The notes below the pieces were generated by a model. That model saw nothing but the letters and a program-made list of their open reading frames with translations. It ran no database searches and had not been told where the DNA came from. Made by a program: the position numbers and the translations under genes. Positions 7,132 through 14,442 of a DNA stretch of 39,219 nt are shown piece after piece (within the stretch, counting starts at the first letter, position 1; every line of letters begins with the position of its first letter). The DNA comes from Actinoallomurus sp. (GTDB lineage Bacteria > Actinomycetota > Actinomycetes > Streptosporangiales > Streptosporangiaceae). The DNA is taken from the NCBI GenBank assembly GCA_025964625.1, contig JAOPYL010000055.1:1-39219 (forward strand). Direction: 5' to 3'.

Positions 7132-8387
7132 ACGACCCCATCGATGTGCTCGACCATCTCCCGCCCGGAGCGGACGTGATCGTTCCGATCGGTCTTGGCG
7201 AGCCGGTCACGCTGCTCGACACCCTGGAGGCGAACGCCGACCGGCTCGACGGCGTACGGATTCACCGGATGGACCCCTATCGGGAGCGGGCCTACATCCG
7301 CGGGGAGTTCGGCGATCACCTCCGCCACGTCGACTACTTCCTCGGCCCGGGATCCCGCAACGCGTACTGGGCAGGCCAGTGCGAACTGGTGCCCACCCAC
7401 TTCAGTGAAGCGGCGCTGCTGATGCGGCAGTCGACCAAGTGCACGATCGCACTGGCCATGGTCAGCCCACCGGACCGGCACGGTTACGTCAGTCTGGGTA
7501 CGAACGCGGACTACACGGCCTCGTTCATCGGCGATATCCCGTTCTTCGTCGAGATCAATCCGAACATGCCGCGCACCTCGGGACAGAACCAGATCCATCT
7601 GAGTCAGGTGGCCGGGTGGTGCCGTTCGGAGTTGCCCCTGATCGAGGTGTCTCCGGCCGAGCCGGATGAGCGCGACCACGCGATCGCCGGGCACATCGCC
7701 GGCCGTATCCCCGACGGGGCCTGCCTGCAGATCGGGGTGGGCCGCATTCCGAACGCGCTGCTGTCCTCGCTGGCCGATCACCGTGATCTGGGCGTGCACA
7801 CCGAGGCGTTGTCCGACGGGCTCATGGACCTGGTGGAGAAGGGCGCCGTCACCGGTGCGCGCAAACGCCAGCATCCGGGCAAGCACGTCGCCACGTTCTG
7901 CGTCGGGACCCGGCGGCTGCTCGACTGGCTCGACGACAACGGCGCGGTCTCGATGCTCCCGGCAGAGTGGATCAACGACCCGCGGGTCATCGCCAAGGAG
8001 CCGAACTTCGTATCGATCAACGCCACCAGTGAAGTGGATCTCATGGGGCAGGCTGCGAGCGAGACCATCGCGGGACGGTACTGGTCCGGTTCCGGCGGTC
8101 AGACCGACTTCGCCCGCGGCGTGATGTACTCCGACGGCGGTCAGGGCTTCCTCGTCCTGCACTCCACCACCAGCGCCGGCGCCAGCCGTATCAACCTCCG
8201 GCTCACACCGGGCAGCGTCGTGACGACACTGAAGAACACCGTCGACAACATCGTCACCGAACACGGCATCGCCCCGCTGCGTGGCAGAACTCTGTCAGAA
8301 AGAGCGAAGGCGCTCATCGGGATCGCCCATCCCGACCACCGCGACCGGCTGCGCCACGAGGCGAAGCACGCCGGCCTGCTGAGCTGA
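7128..8387 (+). CDS. Acetyl-CoA hydrolase/transferase family CoA-transferase
   Basis: 419 residues from the ATG at 7128. The longer open frame upstream runs through the decayed lyase in another frame and is not part of the protein. Family I CoA-transferase features: PTHFSEAALLM, VSPPDRHGYVSLGTNADYT, GVGRIPNALLSSL, then HTEALSDGLMDL, with Glu226 as the probable residue that forms the glutamyl-CoA intermediate. The C-terminal half has GGQTDFARGVMYSDGG and the end helix of 4-hydroxybutyrate/succinyl-CoA:acetate transferases. It is a cytoplasmic enzyme that moves CoA between short acyl groups. The substrate is unknown. Loss of the upstream lyase may have left it without its pathway. Confidence 0.9.
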   Translation: MNDPIDVLDHLPPGADVIVPIGLGEPVTLLDTLEANADRLDGVRIHRMDPYRERAYIRGEFGDHLRHVDYFLGPGSRNAYWAGQCELVPTHFSEAALLMRQSTKCTIALAMVSPPDRHGYVSLGTNADYTASFIGDIPFFVEINPNMPRTSGQNQIHLSQVAGWCRSELPLIEVSPAEPDERDHAIAGHIAGRIPDGACLQIGVGRIPNALLSSLADHRDLGVHTEALSDGLMDLVEKGAVTGARKRQHPGKHVATFCVGTRRLLDWLDDNGAVSMLPAEWINDPRVIAKEPNFVSINATSEVDLMGQAASETIAGRYWSGSGGQTDFARGVMYSDGGQGFLVLHSTTSAGASRINLRLTPGSVVTTLKNTVDNIVTEHGIAPLRGRTLSERAKALIGIAHPDHRDRLRHEAKHAGLLS

Positions 8388-8555
8388 CACTGGGCACTAC
8401 GCATGCCCAGGAAGAGCATCACCACGATCGCCTTGGCAGCGTGTCAGGGTCAGACCGGGGCGGCGTGATGGAGGTTGTGCCGGGACTCGCCGCCGGACAG
8501 CGGGGCCGGCCAGGCGTCGTTCGCGGGCTGTCCATCTGCGAGCGAATAGGTCCGG

Positions 8556-8612
8556 GTGCCAGCGGGTATGTCCTACATCTGCGTTTTGGCCGTGATACCA
8601 GCGGATATATCA
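8556..8612. repeat. Two 18-base direct repeats upstream of the molybdoenzyme gene
   Basis: The copies at 8556-8573 and 8595-8612 share 14 of 18 bases (core CCAGCGG) and start 39 bases apart. All four differences are G in the first and A in the second. They sit 45-100 bases ahead of the start at 8657, where an activator or repressor would bind. The rest of the 8388-8656 gap shows no gene. Confidence 0.4.
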
Positions 8613-8656
8613 AAGGCTAACCCCCGGTTTGGGTCCCCCGCGACGAAGGGGGGCTG

Positions 8657-9982
8657 ATGGCAGCGCATCGTCCATGGGACCGGGCTGAGGCCGCTTCCGA
8701 CCGCGTCCAGGAACTCCTGTTCGAGGCGGCGTACTCACGTCGCGGGTTCCTCGTGTCCTCCGCGGCGGGCGCCGTGGGGGCGTTCGTACTCGGCGGCGCG
8801 CCGGCGGGCGCCGGCATGATCGTAGGGCCACCGTCCGCCGAGACGAACCTCATCGTCCAGCCGACACCGTCCCTGTATTTCGTCAGCCGTGGCAGTGGCT
8901 CGGCGGAAATGAAGTGGGGTCCGGCACGGGAGTATGGGGACACGGTCCCCAACGATCGGCTCTATATCCACAACCGGGCGCGCCCACCCGACATCGACCG
9001 CCGGACGTGGCGGCTCAAGCTCACCGGCGACGCGATCACCCGCTCCCGGTCGTTCACCTACGAGGAGCTGCTGGCGCTGCCGCAGGTGACGTTGCGCCGC
9101 ACGCTCGACTGCGGCGCCAACTGCGCCGCCTTCTTTCCCAGACTCCCGCCCTCCGGGTCCGGCGGCCGATGGCTGCCGACCGGCTTCACGCAGTGGCACT
9201 TCGGCGCGGTCGGCGCCGCCGAATGGACGGGGATACGGGCCAAGGACGTGCTCGCCGCAGCCGGGGCCGACCACCCCGTGGAGATGAAGTTCACCGGCCT
9301 GGACAACATCTCCTACCCCAGCGGGAACGTCCACTATTCGCAGGTCATCCCCGCTGACAAGGTTCTCAGGGACGACACGCTGCTGGTCTACCGCATGAAC
9401 GGGGCGGACCTGCCCGTCGACCATGGTTACCCGCTGCGCCTCCTCACCTCCGGGTGGGGTGCCAACACCGCGGTCAAGTGGCTCGGTGAGATCGAGGCGT
9501 CGAAGCATCGCATTCCGGTGTCGGGTCCGCAGGCAAACCAGGTGCTCACCGGGCCCGGCTATCCCAAGCCGGTCCGTCCCACCGTCGGCCGCGTCCGCAG
9601 CGCCATCGAAATCGACGAGAACGCCCAAGGGCTGAGGCCCGGCGACCTCACACTGCACGGGCGCGCCTGGTCCGGTGCCGGGGCGATCGATCGTGTCGAC
9701 GTCGCCGTGGAGAAGCTGGTGGCACCTGGCCGGTGGGTCCCGGCGATGCCGTGGCGTGCGGCGAAGCTGCTGAGCAGGCCGGAGCCCTTCGTATGGGTGC
9801 GTTTCGAAGTGCCGTGGCAGGACGTGAAACCTGGGCAGTATCGGGTGATGTCGCGCGCCAGGGACAAGGCCGGAAACATCCAGCCCCGTCAAGAGGATGT
9901 CGTGTGGAATCAACACGCGTTGGGTTACAACGGACACGCTCCGCTGAACGTGGTGGTGCTGCCGGGCAGCGACATGCCCTAG
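8657..9982 (+). CDS. Tat-exported sulfite-oxidase-like molybdopterin oxidoreductase
   Basis: 441 residues, ATG with GAAGGGGGG ahead. A twin-arginine signal (SRRGFLVSSAAGAVGAF, Arg28-Arg29) follows a 26-residue charged lead. The body is the SoxC/sulfite-oxidase type: TWRLKLTGDAITRSRSFTYEEL, then RTLDCGANC with Cys152 as the likely Mo ligand, then SYPSGNVHYSQVIP, GYPLRLLTSGWGANTAVKWL, and a C-terminal Mo-co dimerisation domain with RVDVAVE and QYRVMSRARDKAGN. The usual Cys-x-Gly-Asn-Arg type site is replaced by CGANCAAFF, so activity on sulfite is uncertain. It acts outside the membrane once exported with its cofactor. No cytochrome subunit gene is adjacent. Confidence 0.88.
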   Translation: MAAHRPWDRAEAASDRVQELLFEAAYSRRGFLVSSAAGAVGAFVLGGAPAGAGMIVGPPSAETNLIVQPTPSLYFVSRGSGSAEMKWGPAREYGDTVPNDRLYIHNRARPPDIDRRTWRLKLTGDAITRSRSFTYEELLALPQVTLRRTLDCGANCAAFFPRLPPSGSGGRWLPTGFTQWHFGAVGAAEWTGIRAKDVLAAAGADHPVEMKFTGLDNISYPSGNVHYSQVIPADKVLRDDTLLVYRMNGADLPVDHGYPLRLLTSGWGANTAVKWLGEIEASKHRIPVSGPQANQVLTGPGYPKPVRPTVGRVRSAIEIDENAQGLRPGDLTLHGRAWSGAGAIDRVDVAVEKLVAPGRWVPAMPWRAAKLLSRPEPFVWVRFEVPWQDVKPGQYRVMSRARDKAGNIQPRQEDVVWNQHALGYNGHAPLNVVVLPGSDMP

Positions 9983-9991
9983 CCCGGCAGC
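9958..9991 (+). terminator. Hairpin over the molybdoenzyme stop codon
   Basis: Ten perfectly paired bases (9958-9967 with 9982-9991) around a 14-base loop. The TAG stop at 9980-9982 lies at the edge of the right arm. It is probably a transcription terminator for this single gene. There is no T run. Confidence 0.5.
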
Positions 9992-10051
9992 GCGCCCGAA
10001 CCGCTGGCCGGACCCATGGCGTTGACCCGTGCGTGGACGGCTTGACGGCCG

Positions 10052-10411
10052 TCAGCCAGGCAGGGCCGGTTTGGGACGTAAGCGCAGCATCGTCACGGTT
10101 CCGTCGGTGGCAACGACCCGGACGTCCATCTCAGTCGGCCGCGGAACAGTGAAGTCGACCTCGACTGGATGGTGGATCATGTGACGGAGCAGGACAGGGA
10201 ACCGTGCCGAGTCGCCTCCCACCCCGATGACGATCACGTCATCGCGTGGATCGTAGGAGCTGTACGCGAACGGTAAACGCTCGGTTTCGTACTGGTCGCC
10301 GAAGTCGGCGTCGACCAGCTCGATGGCGGCCGAGTGGCCCTTGTGATCCGCGGTCAGCAGGTCAAAGAATCTGCCCCACCCGTCGCGGTCGATTGTGGTC
10401 GTCTCTGTCAT
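10052..10411 (-). CDS. DUF5335 family protein
   Basis: 119 residues from the ATG at 10411, which has GCGAGGA about ten bases ahead; the open frame continues 19 codons upstream without a ribosome site. Sequence: RDGWGRFFDLLTADHKGHSA, then an acidic middle with YETERLPFAYSSYDPRDDVIVI, then FPVLLRHMIHHPVEVDFTVP. This pattern is the small actinobacterial DUF5335 family, of unknown function. It is soluble, with no Cys and no signal peptide. It converges on the molybdoenzyme gene. Confidence 0.75.
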   Translation of the reverse strand: MTETTTIDRDGWGRFFDLLTADHKGHSAAIELVDADFGDQYETERLPFAYSSYDPRDDVIVIGVGGDSARFPVLLRHMIHHPVEVDFTVPRPTEMDVRVVATDGTVTMLRLRPKPALPG

Positions 10412-10459
10412 AGCGATCGTCCTCGCCGTTACGGACTCGTAGCTGCATTGTAATCGGAC

Positions 10460-10605
10460 CCTCCGCAACCGCCCTGAGACGGTCAGTCATCAGCCGGGCG
10501 GCCCGCTCGCGACCGATCCGGATGCCCAGGCGTAGTAGCCCTGGCGCGACACCCAGCACCCGGGCCGGCCGGGAGACATCGTGGTGGTTCTTCTCCGCGA
10601 ACGGG
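10460..10605 (-). mobile_element. IS3-family transposase (OrfB) remnant
   Basis: Reading on the minus strand, HDVSRPARVLGV in one frame is followed directly by SRQGYYAWASG in the next frame, then RERAARLMTDRLRAV back in the first. This is the order of the N-terminal OrfB region of IS3/IS150-type elements (cysteine/valine-rich R.LGVSRSGYYAW, then a helix leading to the DDE core). The DDE domain and both inverted ends are absent, so it is only a scar. The match is short and was made by eye. Confidence 0.5.
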
Positions 10606-10748
10606 TCGTGGGCGCCCAAGGTCCTGCGGAGGCGCCCGGCCAGGTGTGCTCGCGAGTGACCGGTGAGGGCGTCCGTGGGAGGCCTACCTCGACAGCAGCG
10701 CGCATCCGATCTTCGAACGGTACGCGGACGATCCCTCGGCCGGGTGCG

Positions 10749-10946
10749 TCACTTGCTGGGCTGCGGGGTCTTACATGAGATCTTCGGATTAACGCCCAGG
10801 TAGTTGAGCGGGCCCGCGACGATCGTCAACGCGATCGTGCCCACTTTGGCGCAGTTCGTGTTGGAGCCGCTGTAGTAGTGGCGCTGGCCGGCGGCGAGGG
10901 CTCCGATGATCAGCCACACGACGAGTAGTACCGATCCGATACGCAT
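10749..10946 (-). CDS. Small membrane-anchored protein of unknown function
   Basis: 65 residues with a perfect GGAGG site six bases ahead of the ATG. An N-terminal hydrophobic helix (SVLLVVWLIIGALAAGQ) is followed by RHYYSGSNTNCAKVG, a second weak hydrophobic stretch (TIALTIVAGPLNYLG), then VNPKISC and a basic tail. The two Cys could pair outside the membrane. Similar short proteins occur in many actinomycetes, but I know no function. It is a stand-alone gene on the minus strand. Confidence 0.7.
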   Translation of the reverse strand: MRIGSVLLVVWLIIGALAAGQRHYYSGSNTNCAKVGTIALTIVAGPLNYLGVNPKISCKTPQPSK

Positions 10947-11402
10947 CGCTACCTCCGGCGGCCATGTCCGCTGTCGCAGTCGTTACTAGTTAAGCAGGTA
11001 CGGCCTGTGCTGTCACTGCTGTCTTATTAGAGCCGAAGCGATGGGGGCCCCGGCGGCACGTAGCGAGGATTGGGACGCTGTGTGTGCCGGAAGCTCGGGT
11101 GGTGGTTCGACCACGGCCGGCGGCCCGCCGTGCAGCGCGGAGAGCCGCAAGAGCGGGAAGGGGGAAGATGCCGCGATCTGCTTTTTTCTGACGTGAGCTT
11201 CGGAAATCTTCTCAAGGGATAGAGTCATGGACGCCATCAGCGAGAGGTATACGGCTCAGTCCCGAAACGACTCGTCCCTGAGGGGGCATGCGCTGATACG
11301 CATGAGTTCGGCAATAAAGCCGTAGCCCTTGCGGTTGAGTCGGCCAGGGATAAGTCTAATTAATCCGCTCGCAACCAGCGGTCTTCGGATGGTCGTCGCA
11401 GG
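10947..11402. other. Gap without a convincing gene
   Basis: About 455 bases lie between divergent genes. A 74-codon minus-strand frame (11013-11237) is low-complexity Pro/Ala/Ser and lacks a good ribosome site. A minus-strand run without an ATG contains LVASGLIRLIPGRLNRKGYG, which I cannot assign. An AT-rich patch (TAATTAAT near 11358) lies upstream of the Lsr2 promoter and could be bound by Lsr2 itself. Confidence 0.4.
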
Positions 11403-11430
11403 TTGCGGCGCGATTGTATTATCCTATAAT
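11403..11430 (+). promoter_or_regulatory. Strong sigma-70-like promoter of the lsr2 pair
   Basis: A perfect TATAAT lies at 11425-11430, with TTGCGG at 11403-11408 after a 16-base spacer. Transcription would start near 11437, about 20 bases ahead of the GTG start at 11460, which has GAGAAAGGA as ribosome site. Confidence 0.65.
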
Positions 11431-11459
11431 CAGACAAGGCTGCTGAGAAAGGAACTCCG

Positions 11460-11825
11460 GTGGCAACCAAAGTCATCATGGTGGATGATTTCGACGGGCA
11501 TGACGGAGAAGACATCACCAGGCGAGACTTCGAAGTTTCTGGCACAACGTACACCATCGATCTTGGTGATGAGAACTTCAAGAAGCTACAAGAGGCGCTC
11601 GAGGCGCTCACGCCGTATCTGGAGAAGGCGACCAAGGTCAAGCAGGCGGGCCGGACTCGCAGGAGCGCCCCCGACGGGACTCCTCGCCTGCGCGGTTACT
11701 CCAACAGCGATGTGCGCGAATGGGCCGGCCAAGAGGGCGTCGATGTCAGCTTGCGCGGAAAGATCGCCGATGAGGTCTACGAGAAGTTCATTGCCGCTCA
11801 TCCGGACGCCAAGCCGGAAGACTGA
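11460..11825 (+). CDS. Lsr2-family nucleoid protein, first paralogue
   Basis: 121 residues, GTG start. The N-terminal dimerisation/oligomerisation part has KVIMVDDFDG and FEVSGTTYTIDLGDENFKKL; a basic linker (KVKQAGRTRR) follows; the C-terminal DNA-binding part has GYSNSDVREWAGQEGVDVS. Family knowledge: Lsr2 is the actinobacterial H-NS analogue that coats AT-rich and foreign DNA and silences it through an AT-hook-like RGR in the minor groove. Here the hook is RGK (99-101) instead of RGR, which may change binding strength. It is followed 33 bases later by a second Lsr2 gene and is probably co-transcribed with it. Confidence 0.92.
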   Translation: MATKVIMVDDFDGHDGEDITRRDFEVSGTTYTIDLGDENFKKLQEALEALTPYLEKATKVKQAGRTRRSAPDGTPRLRGYSNSDVREWAGQEGVDVSLRGKIADEVYEKFIAAHPDAKPED

Positions 11826-11858
11826 CCCGCACCAAGGCACACTGCAGGAGAGATTGAC

Positions 11859-12263
11859 ATGGCACAGAGAACTATCGTCCAGCTCGTCGACGACATCGAC
11901 GGCAAACCGGCCGACGAGACGGTGACCTTCTCGCTGGATGGCATCACCTACGAGATCGATCTCAGCACGCAGAATGCAGACAAGCTTCGCGCGAGCTTCA
12001 CCCCGTACGTCGAGAAGGCACGCAAGGCCGGCACCCGCCGGGCCGCGCGTCCCGTCCGGGACACCGGCGCTCGGACCACTGACAATCCTGAGCGGTCAGC
12101 CGAGATCCGCGCCTGGGCCAAGCAACAGGGCATCACGGTCAACGACCGCGGCCGGATTCCCGCCCAGGTTCTCGAAGCTCACGAGCTGAACAAACCCGAC
12201 AGAGCGAAGAGCCCCGCTCCGAAGATTCCGCAAACTACATTCCAGGCGCCAAGCAGCTTCTGA
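11859..12263 (+). CDS. Lsr2-family nucleoid protein, second paralogue
   Basis: 134 residues, ATG with GGAGAG about seven bases ahead. It shows the same two-domain plan: IVQLVDDIDGKPADETV and ITYEIDLSTQNADKLRASF, then a basic linker with AGTRRAARPVRD, then IRAWAKQQGITVNDRGRIPA. The canonical RGR hook is at 97-99. A 24-residue tail rich in Pro, Lys and Ser (AKSPAPKIPQ) extends past the normal end. It is clearly diverged from the first copy, so this is an old duplication or an acquired second gene rather than a recent tandem copy. Mixed oligomers are possible, as the N-terminal strands are alike. Confidence 0.93.
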   Translation: MAQRTIVQLVDDIDGKPADETVTFSLDGITYEIDLSTQNADKLRASFTPYVEKARKAGTRRAARPVRDTGARTTDNPERSAEIRAWAKQQGITVNDRGRIPAQVLEAHELNKPDRAKSPAPKIPQTTFQAPSSF

Positions 12264-12335
12264 GGAGTTCGGGTTCGATGGACTCACGCCACCCTGGGCG
12301 TGTCAGCCGAAGTGTGTAAGCCAGCGGCCCTGACG

Positions 12336-12366
12336 GGCTGGCGGGGAGATGACCTCCCCGCTGGCC
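12336..12366 (+). terminator. Terminator-like hairpin after the lsr2 pair
   Basis: The arms 12336-12348 and 12354-12366 pair over 13 positions (two G-U pairs, eight perfect at the loop end) around a 5-base loop. It lies 73 bases past the lsr2 stop. There is no T run. It probably ends the lsr2 transcript. Confidence 0.5.
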
Positions 12367-12372
12367 GGAAGG

Positions 12373-12570
12373 GCACAGGGGCTGGTTTCGAGAACGCCAG
12401 GTGGCCCACCCGCCTCGTCGCCGGGATGCGCCAACGCGCGGGCACCGCACCACCACCTCACTCCTGCAGGTGCGGACCTTCTCCGCGAGGGCAACAAGAT
12501 CGTCAACGGGCTCTTCGCCGGATCCTTCGAGCCCTCTCCCCTCGTGGGTGCTGAGCGACCCGCTGCCTGA
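12373..12570 (+). pseudogene. C-terminal remnant of a MarR-family regulator
   Basis: The frame reads GLVSRTPGGPP, then a scrambled wing, then HHLTPAGADLLREGNKIVNG and LFAGSFEP. This is the wing and last helices of MarR proteins (GLV.R...D.RA..V.LT.AG..L...). One base later, a shifted frame gives LSPRG, which fits the next family residues. The recognition helix and start are gone. The rest of 12571-12804 shows no gene. The assignment was made by eye on about 40 residues. Confidence 0.45.
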
Positions 12571-12804
12571 TCGTTTTGTTCAGCGCGGTGGCGGTTGCCC
12601 GCAGGCTTGCCAGGAGCTGGATCTGGGCGCCGACGAGGCCGGAACCGGAGGCGTATGCGCTGGTCCTGGCGGTCGAAGACGCTGAGGGACTCGGTCGGGT
12701 CTTTGCCGCCGCGGCCGGACGAGTGAGCCGGCGCCCGAAAACTTCGTGGACTGGCTGGGAGGATCACATACCGTTATCGGCCCGGCGGCCCCATACTGGT
12801 CACA

Positions 12805-13029
12805 ATGAAGCCATCTCGCGCCGCGTCCCGGCGCCACCTGCCCACAAGCCCCTTCAACCGCCCGGCCGCCCCGCCGGTCAAGCAGTTCGCCGTGGACGAC
12901 CAGGTGAACCACGATCAGTACGGCCTCGGCGTGGTGATCGGTGTCGAGGATGACATCGCCGTACTCGTCGACTTCCGCCCGCGGCAAGAACGAATCACGG
13001 CGCCGTACAAGAAGATGACCAAGCTCTGA
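12805..13029 (+). CDS. Small CarD/UvrD-tudor-like protein
   Basis: 74 residues. A basic, Pro-rich lead (first 25) is followed by a compact domain: FAVDDQVNHDQYGLGVVIGV, EDDIAVLVDF, and a last strand with ITAPYKKMTKL. The V.H..YG.G.V......V.V.F pattern is the small SH3/Tudor barrel seen at the end of UvrD/PcrA helicases and in CarD, where it binds RNA polymerase. A stand-alone version may do the same; that is inference. No ribosome site is seen. CATACT 9-14 bases ahead of the ATG would suit a leaderless transcript. Confidence 0.65.
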   Translation: MKPSRAASRRHLPTSPFNRPAAPPVKQFAVDDQVNHDQYGLGVVIGVEDDIAVLVDFRPRQERITAPYKKMTKL

Positions 13030-13224
13030 GATCATCAGCGTCACCCGGCCGTCGGCATTGCAGCAGCGTCAAGGCGGCGCCGCGATCACGTTGCCCGGCC
13101 GGGTCGGCGACGCCTGTGGGTGCCCGGCACGCCCAGCTGATGGTCGGTGAGGTCAGTGAGCTGATTGCGCCGGCACGGAAGTTCCCCAGTTGCGGGCATC
13201 CCAGGAAAGAACCGCCGTCACAGT

Positions 13225-14103
13225 TCAGCGGTCCGGGTGGGGTGGGCGCTCGGACTGGGCGGCGACGCCGGGCGCGGGGGTGGCGCGGTGCGCGGCCAGC
13301 TTGTGCGGGACCTGACCCAGCCGCAGTGCGGTGACCAGCAAGATGCCGCCCACCATGTTGCCGGCCGCCGCCAGGGCCGCGGTGCCGAGCCAGTCGGCAT
13401 AGCCATAGGGGGCATGACCGGTGTGCAGTCCGGAGAAGATCAACAGCGAGTTCACCACCACGTGGTTCAACCCGCCCCCACCCAGCAGGAAACCCGTCGT
13501 CACCGCGGGCACGAGCGCCACCGCCGGCGACGAACTCGCGTGCTGCATCCAGGTCATCAACGTCATGACCGCCCCCGCGATGATCGCCAACGCCAACGCG
13601 CGCCAGCTGATCCCCAAATCGATGTAGCGCGCGCCCGCCTCGACCGCGGTAGGGCGCAGCTGCGGGAAACCCACCATGACGAGATAGGTCAGCACCCACC
13701 CGGCCGCCAAGTTGGCCGCCAGCGTCACCGCCCACAACCGCAGCAGCCTGCGCCACGTCGCCTGACGGGCCACCACCGTCATCACCGGCACCAAAAAGTC
13801 CTCGGTGAACAACTCGCTGCGGGCCAGCGTCAGTGCGATGAACCCCACCGAAAACGCCAACCCGGCGACCAGCCTCCCAGCAGGCGAACCCGCCGCGGCG
13901 TGCTCCACCAGCAGCAGAGCCAACACCCCGGTCACGATGTCGACACCACCGACCAGCCCCGTGGCCACCAACGGCAGCCATGGCCGCGACAACCGCCGAC
14001 GCCCCTCTTCCACGACACGCGTGAAGGTCTCCTCGAGTGCGACCGGCCGCAACGCCTCGTCCACACGGGCGTCCGCATCGCCGGGTCCAGGCGGCCCCAC
14101 CAT
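13225..14103 (-). CDS. Formate/nitrite transporter (FNT) family channel
   Basis: 292 residues from the ATG at 14103, preceded by AGAGGAGGT seven bases away. A GTG 13 codons upstream belongs to the same frame but would start before the ribosome site. A hydrophilic lead of about 40 residues is followed by six membrane segments in the FNT order. Visible motifs are LARSELFTEDF, WAVTLAANLAAGWVLT, HVVVNSLLIFSGLHTG and AAGNMVGGILLVTALR. The family forms pentameric channels for formate, nitrite, lactate or hydrosulfide; this one resembles the YfdC-type branch, whose substrate is not settled. No linked metabolic gene is present to choose between them. Confidence 0.88.
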   Translation of the reverse strand: MVGPPGPGDADARVDEALRPVALEETFTRVVEEGRRRLSRPWLPLVATGLVGGVDIVTGVLALLLVEHAAAGSPAGRLVAGLAFSVGFIALTLARSELFTEDFLVPVMTVVARQATWRRLLRLWAVTLAANLAAGWVLTYLVMVGFPQLRPTAVEAGARYIDLGISWRALALAIIAGAVMTLMTWMQHASSSPAVALVPAVTTGFLLGGGGLNHVVVNSLLIFSGLHTGHAPYGYADWLGTAALAAAGNMVGGILLVTALRLGQVPHKLAAHRATPAPGVAAQSERPPHPDR

Positions 14104-14153
14104 CGTCCTAACCTCCTCTGACGTCAGCGCGACAGGCATCACAGCTGCCCGGC

Positions 14154-14330
14154 CTACCCTGCCAATACCTCCTCGGGTAGCGCCTTGCCCGCGCCAGACG
14201 GCGTGCCCAGGCCGCGTGCTCGGCCCACCGCAGTGACCGCCACCACGAGGATCAGCGTGGCGATCGACGCCGGCACCGGGCCTGCTTGCCCGGCCGCGTG
14301 GTCCGCAGCGCTTCCGCTCGAGTCATCCAT
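14154..14330 (-). CDS. Possible small one-helix membrane protein
   Basis: 58 residues from an internal ATG (11 more codons from an upstream GTG). One hydrophobic stretch (ASIATLILVVAVTAVG) lies between a polar head and a GTPSGAGKALPEE tail. It ends 50 bases ahead of the channel start on the same strand. There is no ribosome site and I do not recognise a family, so it may be a chance frame. Confidence 0.25.
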   Translation of the reverse strand: MDDSSGSAADHAAGQAGPVPASIATLILVVAVTAVGRARGLGTPSGAGKALPEEVLAG

Positions 14331-14442
14331 CGCGTGTGGTCGTACCCGGCATAACCGACTCACACCAATTCCAGCCCGTCAGGGACCTGTGCCGCTCGAA
14401 CATTGGATTCGGGCGCTGGACACCATGTCAGAGCCCGGACCC

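Noticed and set aside
11013-11237. 74-codon minus-strand frame upstream of lsr2
   Set aside because: Low-complexity Pro/Ala/Ser, no good ribosome site, no family look.
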